A stretch of DNA of 64,000 nucleotides, from positions 1,272-65,271 of the forward strand of contig WRLP01000007.1 in NCBI GenBank assembly GCA_009777535.1. Reading direction: 5' to 3'. Shown here in pieces: positions 50,952 to 61,800 of this stretch. The position numbers and the translations under genes are program-made. The stretch comes from Treponema sp. Its GTDB lineage: Bacteria; Spirochaetota; Spirochaetia; Treponematales; Breznakiellaceae. Every line of letters starts with the position of its first letter. Position 1 is the stretch's first letter. The notes under the pieces are model-generated. The model had not been told where the DNA came from, did no database searches, and worked only from the letters and a program-made list of their open reading frames with translations.

Positions 50952-51641
50952 ATGGTTTTGGGATTTCCCCGCTTGTGCTGCATCCCTGCTTTGTTAATTT
51001 TATTTACCCTTGTCTCCGTTAAGGCTGATGCATTGCCGGATCGTTTTTCCTGGTCTGCAAGCGGCAGTGTTTTTTACTTTGCTGCTGACAACGGAAAAAA
51101 AGGCTCCGATCCCGCTCCGATACTTCCTTCTCTTGGAACTTCATTTTCTTATTGTTTTTGGGCCCCGCTCAGCGTTGAATTAACCGAGGATATCTACTTT
51201 ACCAATTACGAGTACAACAAAGAGCTTGGTTACCCTGCGGCCTGCCTTCCCGATAACCGCTCCGCTTTTGTGTTCAGTTTTTTTACCGGCGTTCAATTAT
51301 CCGCCATGTTTCCAATCGGGAAAAACGGCATCGCCACAAGGGTCTTTGCCGGCCCTGCCCTGGATTTGCGAATTGTTACCCTGGCTGTCGACCTGCATCC
51401 ACTGGATACCGATGACGCCCAAAAACAGACAGACGCCATTCGTGCGCATTTCTGGGGCGATGGCCGGTGGTTTATGGCTGTTGCCGGTGCCGGAATGGAT
51501 TTTCCTGCAAATGAAAAATTCCTTCTGGGGTTTGACATGCGTGTATGGATGCCTGTTTACCGCCTGTGGACCGACCAGGACATTCCGGCCATTAACGACT
51601 GGCGTTTCGGCCTGAGCTTTCGCGTAACGCCGCGCGGATAG
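50952..51641 (+). CDS. Exported porin-like beta protein
   Basis: A 229-residue exported protein. The signal peptide includes CIPALLILFTLVSVKADA. The mature part has repeated beta strands (SASGSVFYFAAD, GTSFSYCFWAPLSVELTEDI, FVFSFFTGVQLSAMFPIG) and ends WRFGLSFRVTPRG, like a small outer-membrane barrel. The start is ATG 50952; the longer frame lacks a signal-like beginning. It heads a 7.5-kb run of envelope genes on the + strand. Confidence 0.65.
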   Translation: MVLGFPRLCCIPALLILFTLVSVKADALPDRFSWSASGSVFYFAADNGKKGSDPAPILPSLGTSFSYCFWAPLSVELTEDIYFTNYEYNKELGYPAACLPDNRSAFVFSFFTGVQLSAMFPIGKNGIATRVFAGPALDLRIVTLAVDLHPLDTDDAQKQTDAIRAHFWGDGRWFMAVAGAGMDFPANEKFLLGFDMRVWMPVYRLWTDQDIPAINDWRFGLSFRVTPRG

Positions 51642-51654
51642 ATAGGAGATGATT

Positions 51655-52488
51655 ATGAAAAAAGCCGTTTTGACCATCGTATTTCTTGCCGTCGCCGCAG
51701 GCGTCTTTGCCCAAAGGCTTCCATCGGTGGGCATTTTCCCCCTCGAGGCTGGTCCCGGCGTAACTCCCGGCGATGCGGCAAATATGACGGGGCAGGTTGT
51801 CTCGGAACTCAGATCCTGGGGCACCCTTATGATTTTACAGGGTGCCGATGCTGCCGGCGCCGAGTACACTATCCGGGGCGGGCTTTCAAGACAGGGCAAT
51901 AATTATATATTGTCCGCCGTAACAATGGAGACCAGCACTAACAGAACACTCAATCAATCGCTGGAAAGGGCGCCGGCGTTAAGCGGCATTTCCATTGCCG
52001 CTTTCTCTACCAGTTTAATGGAAAATGTTCCCTTTCCAAATTATCTTTTGGGAAAATGGCAGTCAACAATCAATATGCCAGATGGGCCGATTGTCTGCAT
52101 TATGGAATTCAGATCCAACAGAACAGTGGAAGTGGAAAAGTTTGATACATGGGAGCACCGGAACCTGAATGCTCTTAAATACGAGGGATACGGAAGCGGC
52201 ACATATTCTTATGCCGGATATGCCCGCAGAATGATGACGATACAGGATGCGCAGGGCAATTCGCGGCAGGTGCAGGTGGATGCCACGGTTGGAGTCAGCC
52301 TGAAACTTGAAGAAACCCTTACGGAACAGGCAAATATAAATCAGGGCGGCCTGCGGCTTTTATTCAATGAGACGAGAACATCGTTTGAAATATTAAACGC
52401 GGGGATTCTTTGCGGACGAAACTATGACGGGGCGGCATACTACCCTTCCAGTACCATAGCTTTTACCAGATTCAATAAAATCCAGTAG
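51655..52488 (+). CDS. Exported protein with a TolB/LpoB-like N-terminal domain
   Basis: A 277-residue exported protein (signal peptide ending AAGVFAQR). The region after the signal, PSVGIFPLEAGPGVTPGDAA then MTGQVVSELRSWGTLMILQG, resembles the start of periplasmic GNA1162/CsgG-type nucleotide-independent domains. The C-terminal half is beta-rich with YLLGKWQSTINMP, a lipocalin-like strand. I chose ATG 51655 with AGGAG six bases upstream. Function unknown; it is part of the envelope operon. Confidence 0.6.
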   Translation: MKKAVLTIVFLAVAAGVFAQRLPSVGIFPLEAGPGVTPGDAANMTGQVVSELRSWGTLMILQGADAAGAEYTIRGGLSRQGNNYILSAVTMETSTNRTLNQSLERAPALSGISIAAFSTSLMENVPFPNYLLGKWQSTINMPDGPIVCIMEFRSNRTVEVEKFDTWEHRNLNALKYEGYGSGTYSYAGYARRMMTIQDAQGNSRQVQVDATVGVSLKLEETLTEQANINQGGLRLLFNETRTSFEILNAGILCGRNYDGAAYYPSSTIAFTRFNKIQ

Positions 52489-52504
52489 GGCAAGGCGGTG
52501 ATAT

Positions 52505-54301
52505 ATGATTGATACAGGACGAAACTATTATTTTCGGCTAACGGTTTTATTTATTCTGATTGCCGGTACCGTTAACCCGGCACAGGCGCAGGAGAGACCC
52601 GATCCCTTTACAGCGCCGTTAAGTGCAGCCCCGCTTTGGGAAGAGAGCCTTGGCAGAACGGTCAGCGGAACGCCCCATTTGCAGGCGAGTTCCGTTGTGC
52701 TGGCTTACGACAGCGGCAATTTAGGATCGTTCTTTATGAGCGGGACCGATCTTTGGAGATTTGAAGCGCAGGAACGGGCAACCCCCCATATTTCACGCTC
52801 CTACGAAGGGGCGACATATATGTGCAATACAGCCGGAGTATTCATGGCAGTAAACAGGGTCGGACGCCAGCTGTGGCAGCTGAACCTCGGCACTCCGATA
52901 ACATTTCCGCCTGTTGTGGGCTGGGACGGCAGGGTGTTTATCCCTGTAGAAGCCATGATGACCTGCCGCACAGCTTCCGGCCGTGCGCTTTGGACGCTGG
53001 ATCTTGGCAGCCCGATGGCGGTTGCGCCGGTTTTGGATAAAACAGGGAGCGCAGTTACAGTTTTGCGTAACATGGATTTTGTTAAAATTACCCAATTCAG
53101 CAATACGGAAAGAATAAGGCTGGACAGGCTTCCTTCCCATATCGTTCCGCTGCTGGAAGGGAATCAGAGCAGTTATGCGCTATTATATCCCAATGGGGAT
53201 GTTGAAAAAATCGTTTTTAATGCCGGCGCCGCTGCGGGGAGCAAACTATCCCGCTCCCGCCTGAGGGCACTGCCGGCGGTGCCTGTTGCCGCAGCAGGGC
53301 GCGATGATCAGGCGGCGGTAATTCTTCGCGACGGAAGGATAGTTCTTTTAGATGCATCGGGCGGCATTATATGGACAAGAAACAGCCACGAAACCACGGA
53401 AGAAAGGGGATCGGGCAATATTACATCGGCGCAGGCTTCGGTCATGTTCGATGAGCGCGGTATTTACAGCATCAGCACACGGGGCATGAGCGGGTTTACT
53501 GTCGAAGGCAGAAGGCGCTTTGTTTTAAGACTGAATATTGAAAGTTCGGGGATTCCTTCCTTCAGCGACGAGGGGCTGTTATACGCATGCGGCAGGGACA
53601 ATGTGCTGCGTGTTTATAAAACGGACGCCAAGCCCCGTACAGTGCCAAGGAACAGATACTACGGCCCGGAGCCGGAGGGCAATTACGGCATGGGGAATCC
53701 TCCCCCTTCACCCTGGGCGGGCGACCGGGGACGCTACACAGATGAAAGCCAGGGCGGAATGTACGACATTCTTGAAAGGGATATCCGCAGCGGTGAATTG
53801 GGAGAAAGAGAGCCCATATATGTCGCTTACATGATGGAAATGATCGGCTTTTTCCTGAACGATCCGCACTATTCCCCCGTGCGCCCGGCGGTAAGGCCGC
53901 CGGAACGAATAAGGCTAATCGGCCTGCTGGGGCAGATCGGCTCCAGAGAAACAGTTCCCTTTTTATGGAACATCTTTGACAAGGACCCGGAGCCGTCGAT
54001 TAAAAGAGCCTGCGCCGATGCAATCGGAACCATTGGAGTCGACCCCACGGGAAGATCGTTCGAGGCATACGATTATCTGCTTGGGGCAAACAACCCGAAC
54101 TATGATCAGCAGCTTCTGTTGTCTGCGGCAAATTCCATAGCAAAACTCTGCCGCTTTGCCGGCCCCCCCATTGCAGCCCGTGGAATTCGTGTTTTACGGC
54201 ATTTTACAAATTTGCCCACCGTCCCGAACCCCATAAGAGTGCACATTCAGAATGAGATAAACGCCCTTAGAATTGAAGGATTGGACACGGTTTTAGAATA
54301 G
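52505..54301 (+). CDS. Exported PQQ-like beta-propeller with C-terminal HEAT repeats
   Basis: A 598-residue exported protein (signal peptide ending AQAQERP). Residues about 50-380 form a PQQ-like beta-propeller with blades such as GRQLWQLNLGTPITFPPVVG and GRALWTLDLGSPMAVAPVL. Residues about 440-590 are helical with HEAT-type repeats (RIRLIGLLGQIGSRETVPFL, SIKRACADAIGTIGVDP). The combination suggests a periplasmic scaffold. It starts at ATG 52505 after AAGGCGG. Confidence 0.72.
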   Translation: MIDTGRNYYFRLTVLFILIAGTVNPAQAQERPDPFTAPLSAAPLWEESLGRTVSGTPHLQASSVVLAYDSGNLGSFFMSGTDLWRFEAQERATPHISRSYEGATYMCNTAGVFMAVNRVGRQLWQLNLGTPITFPPVVGWDGRVFIPVEAMMTCRTASGRALWTLDLGSPMAVAPVLDKTGSAVTVLRNMDFVKITQFSNTERIRLDRLPSHIVPLLEGNQSSYALLYPNGDVEKIVFNAGAAAGSKLSRSRLRALPAVPVAAAGRDDQAAVILRDGRIVLLDASGGIIWTRNSHETTEERGSGNITSAQASVMFDERGIYSISTRGMSGFTVEGRRRFVLRLNIESSGIPSFSDEGLLYACGRDNVLRVYKTDAKPRTVPRNRYYGPEPEGNYGMGNPPPSPWAGDRGRYTDESQGGMYDILERDIRSGELGEREPIYVAYMMEMIGFFLNDPHYSPVRPAVRPPERIRLIGLLGQIGSRETVPFLWNIFDKDPEPSIKRACADAIGTIGVDPTGRSFEAYDYLLGANNPNYDQQLLLSAANSIAKLCRFAGPPIAARGIRVLRHFTNLPTVPNPIRVHIQNEINALRIEGLDTVLE

Positions 54302-54364
54302 ACTTTCACAAAACCGCCTCTATTTTTTTCTGACAAATCAGAAAATAGGGTGTATATTGGTTTT

Positions 54365-54808
54365 ATGAACAAAAGACTGTTTTTTCTCTCTGTTTGTTTT
54401 TTACTGTCAATGGCTTTTCTGGCTGCACAGACGGCGGAAGAACTGGAAGCGGTTCTGGACAGTCCGGCCATTACATACTCCCAGGCAGCCAGGTTTGTAC
54501 TCGCCTCAGTGGAAAATGATCAGATCGAGAATGCCTTCGAACAGGCAAAAGAAAGGGGCTGGATTCCCAATGTGGCGGCAGAGGATGATCCTGTAAATAT
54601 GAGGCAGCTTTCGTCTCTTATGACAAATGCCTTCGGGATAAAGGGCAGCCTGATGAACACTATTTTCCCCGGGCCGCGTTATGCGTATAGGGTGATGATC
54701 AGCCGCTCTTTTATACAGGGGCGCGCCGATCCTAACATGAGGGTCAGCGGGGAGAGGTTCCTGCAAATTTTGGGCAATGTGCTTAATGCCGCAGGAGAAG
54801 AACTGTGA
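54365..54808 (+). CDS. Small exported helical protein
   Basis: A 147-residue exported protein: signal peptide MNKRLFFLSVCFLL to about LAAQTAE, then helices with YSQAARFVLASVENDQIENAF and YAYRVMISRSFIQGRADPN. The start is ATG 54365, the first Met with a signal-like N-terminus. The last base positions overlap the next gene (GTGA). No family is recognised. Confidence 0.65.
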   Translation: MNKRLFFLSVCFLLSMAFLAAQTAEELEAVLDSPAITYSQAARFVLASVENDQIENAFEQAKERGWIPNVAAEDDPVNMRQLSSLMTNAFGIKGSLMNTIFPGPRYAYRVMISRSFIQGRADPNMRVSGERFLQILGNVLNAAGEEL

Positions 54809-56001
54809 AAAAACTTGCCCTTACAACTGCGCTTTTAATTCAATTTGCCGGTTTCTGTTTTTCCGTTGATTTCGGCCTGCTGGTGGAGCAGAAGATAGAG
54901 GCGGAAAACGATATTTTTACATACACCCCCGGCTTTGGCCCGTGGTTTTCATGGAATGGAGAGGGCGGAGTATCACTCTATCTTTCCGGTCTTTTTCAGC
55001 TTCCCTACCATAACTACAGCGGCAGCAATCCAAACGAAAGCGGCTTTGGCGATCCCGCCTTTGTACCGGAATTGACCCGCTCCAGCCTGGGTTACCGTGC
55101 AAACCAGCGTTTCTACATTGAAGCCGGCCGCGTTCAGTATGCTGATGCGCTTGGTCTGACTGCTTCGGGCATTTTCGATGGACTGCGTTTCGAAGCCGTG
55201 CTTCCTTCCGGTGTTTTAAGCGTTGGTGCGTATTATACCGGCCTTCTTTACAAAGAATCCGCAAAAATATTGATGACTGGCGAAGATTTTTTGAAGTACG
55301 CAGAGCCGTGGGATTACGGCGATTTTGGCAATTATTTCGCATCACGGAGGTTTTTCGGAGTTCTTGGGTGGAATGTACCCATACTGGAGTTCCATTCCCT
55401 TTCCCTGGAGCTGCTTGCCCAGTTCGATGTGAATGGCAAAGATGAATTTCTTCATTCCCAGTACGGTGAAATTTTGTTTGAATTTTTTGCCGGCAGAAGG
55501 GTTGTGATTCATATCGGCGGCATTTTGGAAGTGCTCGAAGGTAAAGATGATTTTGCGGCCGGCTTCGGCGGCCTTGCACGCTTCGGTTTGGAAGTGCCGG
55601 GCAGCCTGGACGACAATCTGCAATTTTCCGGAAAATTCGGCTCCGGCCGGTGGAACGAATCTTTTTATGCGTTCGTGCCGGTTACCTCGGCCGCACAGGG
55701 CGCGGTATTTCCGGGAACAATTTCCGGCCTTGTAATGGCTTCGGTGGATTATTCAGCAAGGTTCCACCATACGCTGCTTGCACAGGCTGGTTTCAGCTAT
55801 TTTATGAGAACCTACGAAGACCCGGATGCCGACGGCAGCCGGTATGGCGGAGAGTTCCGGGCATCAGTTATCTGGCAGCCGCTTGATGATATCCGTCTTA
55901 ACCTTGGAGGCGGCGCTTTCTTCCCCGGAATGGGAGATGTATATCCGTCCAACACCGATACGATGTGGAAAATCACCGCCGCCCTTTCAGTTTCACTCTA
56001 A
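54805..56001 (+). CDS. Outer-membrane beta-barrel protein
   Basis: A 398-residue exported protein with signal peptide MKKLALTTALLIQFAGFCFS. The mature region is made of amphipathic strands and Tyr/Phe-rich turns (GEGGVSLYLSGLFQLPYHNY, RFHHTLLAQAGFSYFM, RYGGEFRASVIWQPLDDIRLN) and ends in the strand MWKITAALSVSL, with Leu at the C-terminus, as in outer-membrane barrels. It starts at GTG 54805 with GGAGAAG, overlapping the upstream stop. Confidence 0.7.
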   Translation: MKKLALTTALLIQFAGFCFSVDFGLLVEQKIEAENDIFTYTPGFGPWFSWNGEGGVSLYLSGLFQLPYHNYSGSNPNESGFGDPAFVPELTRSSLGYRANQRFYIEAGRVQYADALGLTASGIFDGLRFEAVLPSGVLSVGAYYTGLLYKESAKILMTGEDFLKYAEPWDYGDFGNYFASRRFFGVLGWNVPILEFHSLSLELLAQFDVNGKDEFLHSQYGEILFEFFAGRRVVIHIGGILEVLEGKDDFAAGFGGLARFGLEVPGSLDDNLQFSGKFGSGRWNESFYAFVPVTSAAQGAVFPGTISGLVMASVDYSARFHHTLLAQAGFSYFMRTYEDPDADGSRYGGEFRASVIWQPLDDIRLNLGGGAFFPGMGDVYPSNTDTMWKITAALSVSL

Positions 56002-56019
56002 AAAAAGGAGAATGATCCA

Positions 56020-56715
56020 ATGAAGCGTTTAACAGTTTTTATTTTACTTTTTCAATGCGCCTGTTTTATATTCGCCCAAAGCCCCCAGGCGGTAATAAGG
56101 GAGGTAAACGGAACAGTGGAGCTTAAGGGGCCCACAGCAGCGGGCTGGACGCCTGCCCAGGCAGGGCAAAGCATTGAAAGGGATGCAGTTATATCCACAG
56201 GTTTCAGGAGCATGGCCCTGCTTGCCATTGGCAATTCTACTATTACGGTGCGCCCCCTTACACGCCTGTCGCTTAACGAAATAATTGCACAGGAAAGCGC
56301 CGAAACGGTAAGCCTGGGACTGCGTACCGGCAGAATACAGGTTGCCGTGAATCCTCCGGCAGGGACAAGGACAAATTTTTCCGTTCAGAGTCCGTCGGCC
56401 ACCGCTTCTGTGCGGGGAACATCCTTTGAGATGGACCCGCTTAACATTCGTGTAACAGAAGGTTCCGTTTTTTATGAAGCCGCAAACGGCACAGTATTTG
56501 CATCGGTAATGGTCGGCGCCGGACAAAAAACATGGGTAGACCCCGACGCAGGCCGGGCAGTTAATCCTTTTGCAGCGGCGGAAGCGGCAAGAAAACTCCC
56601 GCCCCTTACAGGAGGCGATACCGCCGGTGCAGATACCGCCGCAAAACCGGATTTCTCCCGTGAGACCGGAACGCTGGAGATAGGTGATATCATTCTTATC
56701 CCGGCGATAAACTAA
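56020..56715 (+). CDS. Exported FecR-domain protein
   Basis: A 231-residue exported protein. After the signal peptide (to FAQSPQ), residues about 22-165 are a FecR domain: VIREVNGTVELKG, GQSIERDAVISTGFRSMALLA, GNSTITVRPLTRLSL and SPSATASVRGTSFEM. FecR domains are periplasmic relays or binding modules. The rest is a flexible Ala/Thr/Gly-rich segment with no transmembrane helix. AAAAGGAGA provides the ribosome-binding site. It follows the barrel gene by 18 bp. Confidence 0.85.
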   Translation: MKRLTVFILLFQCACFIFAQSPQAVIREVNGTVELKGPTAAGWTPAQAGQSIERDAVISTGFRSMALLAIGNSTITVRPLTRLSLNEIIAQESAETVSLGLRTGRIQVAVNPPAGTRTNFSVQSPSATASVRGTSFEMDPLNIRVTEGSVFYEAANGTVFASVMVGAGQKTWVDPDAGRAVNPFAAAEAARKLPPLTGGDTAGADTAAKPDFSRETGTLEIGDIILIPAIN

Positions 56716-56726
56716 AGGAAGCGAAT

Positions 56727-58373
56727 ATGAAAAATACTAACAGAGCATTTAAATTTCTGGCAGCCCTTCTGCTTGCCGGTATGTTTTTCCTTTCCTGCGA
56801 TTTTAACAAACAGGAAGAATACGGAACCCTGATAATCCGCCTGCCCGGAAGCGGACCTGCACGGGCAGCAGTTGGAGTAGGAGAAGGAATTTCCGAAAAA
56901 ATATTGCCTTTCCTGCGTTACCGTATTGAGTGTAACAACAGAGCGTATGGAACCTATGGTGCCGGAAGTATTGTTCCTATCCAATTAAAATTAACACCTG
57001 GGAATTACAATGTCACCATTATAGCTCTAAATGATACTGGTCATGAAATTGGCAGGGGGACAGAGTCTGTAGATATTGCAGCCAATGAGATAAAGACCAT
57101 CAGCAGTATGAGTATAATAATAAATGATATAACAAGTTGTAAAATAATAAGCGATAGATTTGAATTCAGAATTGGCAACATTAAGTATGGCCATGAATTT
57201 AGTGAGGAAGGTATTCATATAACCCTCTATCTGCCATCTGCAATCTACAGTAGCACCAGCACCAATACCAAAGTAACTTTTAATTTTACTCATACAGGGG
57301 CATACGTTGAAATTCCTGAATATTTGCATGAACTACAGGGAAACGAATATGCTTTAATTACGGTTACGGCGGCAGATGGAAATAATAGTTATACTTATAC
57401 TGTTGGGGTAGAAGAGATTGAAGAACCGGAGTTGCCCGGAGGTAACGGATATTTGGGCCAAACCCTCAACCTCACCGGGCAAGTGTATGAAATGAAGATA
57501 ATTACTGGTAATGAACCTGGCCTTAGCTTTCCACCTTATAGTGGTAATAGAATGACTGTTTCTGCTCTTGGGGGAAGCGGAAATATTTCTGCAACTGAGG
57601 GACTAAATTTTACAATTCAAACCCCAAACAAACTAACAAATATTAGAGATATATTTTCAGATTTATTTGTTGATGATGAGTTGGACATAATTTTTTTTAA
57701 TAATTACAATTATGTACCGAGCAATACAATGGCTGCTGTCTTGCATATGAAAACTGATAATAATAAAATAGTTTCCAAGCAGTCATTCACTTCCATGTTA
57801 TCAATTAAAGAAAATTCTAGTGAAATGGAAATTGAGGAGGTATCCTTTCATTACGTTGATAAAAATGTAACAGTAACCGCAAACGGTGTTAGCAGTACTA
57901 CTTTTATTGATAATGATAATTGGAGAATAACAAGCGGACATATCACTCTAGAAATGCAACAGGGTTGGAATGCTGTGCATAGTAAGCATAAGGTTAATTT
58001 TAATGACTTAACTTGGAGTGTTGAGGTTCAGGTTGGGAATCCTGCTCTCCCATGGGTGCTTGTTGATGATTTTGGTGGTGATTTTGGTTGGCCTGAGCCA
58101 AACTTGTGGGAGCCATATAATCTTTCCGGCTTAAATCAAAACAATGCAGTAGTAACAATGGTAAATGATATGTTATGGCCGGTAACGTTTATTGTAACAT
58201 TGGAATATAATCAAGCTGTATATAATGATTTGGTTCTGCAAATCACTGCATTGGTTGGTCAACCATCATATGAGGGGACTTGGATGATATATGACCCCTC
58301 AGGTATGATAACGATAACGATAATACCGGACCAAACTCAGGGCCAAATTATGATAATGTGCGGCAAGTACTGA
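56727..58373 (+). CDS. Large lipoprotein of unknown function
   Basis: A 548-residue predicted lipoprotein (lipobox FLSC, about residue 26). The start of the mature part has GTLIIRLPGSGPARA, a pattern seen at the N-termini of other treponemal carboxypeptidase-regulatory-like beta domains. The rest is beta-rich (YRIECNNRAYGTYGAG, LKLTPGNYNVTIIALNDTG) with AT-rich codon use in the last 900 bases. Function unknown. It is the last gene of the envelope run, and ends 444 bp before the next gene. Confidence 0.65.
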   Translation: MKNTNRAFKFLAALLLAGMFFLSCDFNKQEEYGTLIIRLPGSGPARAAVGVGEGISEKILPFLRYRIECNNRAYGTYGAGSIVPIQLKLTPGNYNVTIIALNDTGHEIGRGTESVDIAANEIKTISSMSIIINDITSCKIISDRFEFRIGNIKYGHEFSEEGIHITLYLPSAIYSSTSTNTKVTFNFTHTGAYVEIPEYLHELQGNEYALITVTAADGNNSYTYTVGVEEIEEPELPGGNGYLGQTLNLTGQVYEMKIITGNEPGLSFPPYSGNRMTVSALGGSGNISATEGLNFTIQTPNKLTNIRDIFSDLFVDDELDIIFFNNYNYVPSNTMAAVLHMKTDNNKIVSKQSFTSMLSIKENSSEMEIEEVSFHYVDKNVTVTANGVSSTTFIDNDNWRITSGHITLEMQQGWNAVHSKHKVNFNDLTWSVEVQVGNPALPWVLVDDFGGDFGWPEPNLWEPYNLSGLNQNNAVVTMVNDMLWPVTFIVTLEYNQAVYNDLVLQITALVGQPSYEGTWMIYDPSGMITITIIPDQTQGQIMIMCGKY

Positions 58374-58817
58374 CAGTTACAGGGATAAATGTTCCGGATA
58401 CCGGGTTATTATGGCGCATAACTTTACAAGAGAATAGTTAAGAGGGAAAAGAGAAAAGGTAAATAAGAAAACGTTATTTGCTATTATCCGTGTTCTCAGT
58501 TTCGCCGTGTACCCCGTGTGGTTTTATGGGAGAATTTTTCGGAATAGCCTCACACGGAGATCGCGGAGACACGGAGCTCACGGAGGGAATATAAAAAAAA
58601 TTAATTTTTGTTGTTTTCCAGGAAAGCTGGACGTAGTACAAAATATTTTGAAACAAAAGCTCCGTGTTCTCCGTTTCGCCGTGTTTCTCCGTGTGGTTTT
58701 GCGGGAAGAATGCCTGTTTTCTTTGAAATCCCGCCGCAGGTGTGATATATTGTTCCATGGGCTAGAGAGAAAAGCCGCTGCACCAACAAACGGTGAACCA
58801 TCTCTAAGGAGTGTGTT
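58374..58817. repeat. Repeat-bearing intergenic region (CCGTGTTCTCCG-type)
   Basis: A non-coding gap. A 47-49-bp repeat occurs twice in direct orientation (58488-58534 and 58662-58710), built from units like CCGTGTTCTCCGTTTCGCCG. A partial inverted copy (58548-58586, CACACGGAGATCGCGGAGAC) lies between them, so a large cruciform is possible. This kind of repeat is common and dispersed in several bacterial genomes. Confidence 0.7.
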
Positions 58818-61800
58818 ATGAAAACAAAATCAAACAAAGTAAGAATTTGCATCTTTGGCTTTTCCCTGTTACTTCTTACCTTTTCCCTTTTCTTTGCCTG
58901 CGAGAGCCCGACCGGCTCTTCGGCAAAAACCTACACAGTAGAATATGACGCCAACGGCGGGGAAGGGCAGATGGAAAAGTCCGTCTTCAAAGTTGGAGTA
59001 TTATATGAATTGCCGGCCAACGGGTTTACCCGCAGCGGCCATTCCTTCACCGGCTGGGCCCTTGCTGCCGACGGCAGCGTTGTATATCCCGAAGAAGCCG
59101 AGGTGATCGACCTTGCAGAATCCAAAGGAACAATTACCCTTTATGCAGTATGGCTTGCCGACATGGACATAATATGGCCTGCGGACTTAGCCGCCGTTGT
59201 TGGGTGGCATCTATCTGACATATTACTTACCGGCAGGGGTTCTGCCGCAATACCCGGCGAATTTACATGGACTAATCCCGATGACCCGGTAGGAAGTGAA
59301 GGCGTCCAAACCCACAACATGACCTTTACGCCGGAAGATACGGCTAATTACAGCATACAGACACGGGATGTCCTGGTTACTGTCGTAAGTGAGGACAGTT
59401 ATTTTGTGGCGTGGCCTGTGGGAGTAACCGCCGTTTACGGGCAGAGGCTTTCGGAAGTATATCTTTTTAATATGGGTTACAGCACTGTTCCCGGCAGATT
59501 CACCTGGACAACACCGACAAGTCTTGTCGGCGGCGTTGGAATGCAAACCCATAACATGACCTTTACGCCGGATGACAGGGCCAAATATGAACCTCTGACA
59601 GGAAATGTTAATGTAATTGTTAACAGAGCCACTCCGGCTGTAACCGTGTGGCCTGCCGCGGAAACAATCATATACGGGCAGCAGCTTTCCGAGTCGGCGT
59701 TAACCGGCGGCACAAGCAGTGTGCCGGGCACATTCGCATGGACAGACAGCACGATTGTACCCACGGTAACAAACAGCGGGTATGAAGTAACCTTTACACC
59801 TAACGATGCCGTTAACTACAATGCCGTTACGCAAGAAGTGGAAATCGATGTAAACAAAGCCAATCCCACGGTAACGTGGCCTGTAGCCGCTGCAATTATT
59901 TACGGGCAGCAGCTTTCCGAGTCGGCATTAACCGGCGGCACAAGCAATGTGCCGGGCACATTCGCATGGACTGACGGTACGATTGTACCCGCGATAACGA
60001 ACAGCGGGTATGAAGTAACCTTTACGCCCGATGATGCGGATAACTATAATGCCGTTACAAATACTGTGGCGGTAACGGTGAATATAGCCGACCCGACAGT
60101 AACATGGCCAGTTGCCGCTACTATTACTTACGGGCAGCAACTTTCCGAGTCGGTGTTAACAGGCGGCACAAGCGACGTGGATGGCACCTTCGCATGGACG
60201 GACGGCACGATTGTACCCACGGTAACGAACAGCGGGTATGCGATTACCTTTACACCTGACGATACCAACTACAACACGTTGTGGCAGATTGTGGTAATTA
60301 CCGTTAACAAGGCCAACCCGACAGTAACATGGCCAGTTGCCGCCGCCATCACCTACGGGCAGCAGCTTTCCGACTCGGTATTGACCGGCGGCGCAAGCGA
60401 AGTGGACGGCGCCTTTACATGGACTGACGGCACGATTGCACCCGCGATAACGAACAGCGGGTATGAGGTTACCTTTACGCCGGATGATGCGGATAACTAT
60501 AATGCCGTTACAAATACTGTGGCGATAACGGTGAATATAGCCGACCCGACAGTAACATGGCCCGTTGCCGCCGCCATAACCTACGGGCAGCAGCTTTCCG
60601 CTTCGGCATTAACCGGCGGCGCAAGCGATGTGCCGGGCACCTTCGCATGGACTGACGGCACGATTGTTCCCGCGGTGGCAAACAGCGGGTACAGCGTAAC
60701 CTTTACGCCTGATGATACCAACTACAACACGTTGTGGCAGATTGTGGCAATTACCGTTAACAAGACTGACCCGACAGTAACATGGCCCGTTGCCGCCGCC
60801 ATAACCTACGGACAGCAGCTTTCCGCTTCGGCATTAACCGGCGGCACGAGCAGCGTGCCTGGCACATTCGCATGGACGGACGGCACGATTGCACCCACGG
60901 TAACGAACAGCGGGTATGAAGTAACATTTACGCCGGATGATGCCGCAAACTACAACGCCGTTACGCAGAACGTGGCATTAATGGTGTATCCCAGGCCCGT
61001 AACAATCAGCGGCGGAACACCAAGCCGTGCGCTGATACCTTTTGGCAGCGATGACATGCAATACGGCAAGACTACTACAATTGATATTATTATAAACGGA
61101 CTTTTAGGCAGCGACACAGTAACGGTTGGATTGGCGGCAAATAGTCTTGGTCTTTCGCGGACAGCAGGCAGCACGGTTATGGGCATTGGGGGAGCAAGCT
61201 GGACTCTTGAATACAATGCCACAGCGCCGGTTGTAATACCAGCAGTTAATACCAGCCTGACAGTATCCGGCTTATCGGGTAATTACACCCTTTCCGGCAG
61301 TCCGGCAGTTGGTGTTACAATTTTCGACGGACAGGAAGACTATACAGGCGCTGGCTATGATCGTCGTATCCCCGTAACATATTCCAACTTAAATGCATTT
61401 TTAGCCTATGTAAATACCACAAACGGCCTGGGGCGACACTACAAGCTGGTTGGTAATATAAATTTGATCCCAACCTGGCAAGGCGGCGATTACTGGACGC
61501 CGATTGGCACATATGATACTCCCTTTACCGGCAGTTTTGACGGGCAGGGTGCTGCAATCACAAATATGACCGTCGACAGTACAGGAGATTACCAGGGTAT
61601 GTTTGGGTTTGTAGGAAACGGCGGCATTGTTAGAAATCTTAATCTTCAAGGTGGCTCGGTTACCGGTGGAAATTATGTCGGCGGCGTGGTGGGAGCTAAT
61701 AACGGCGGCATGGTGCAGAACTGCTACTTTACCGGCAGCATCACCGGTACGGGCAATTCTATCGGCGGCGTGGTTGGGTATACCAACGGTGGCACGATAC

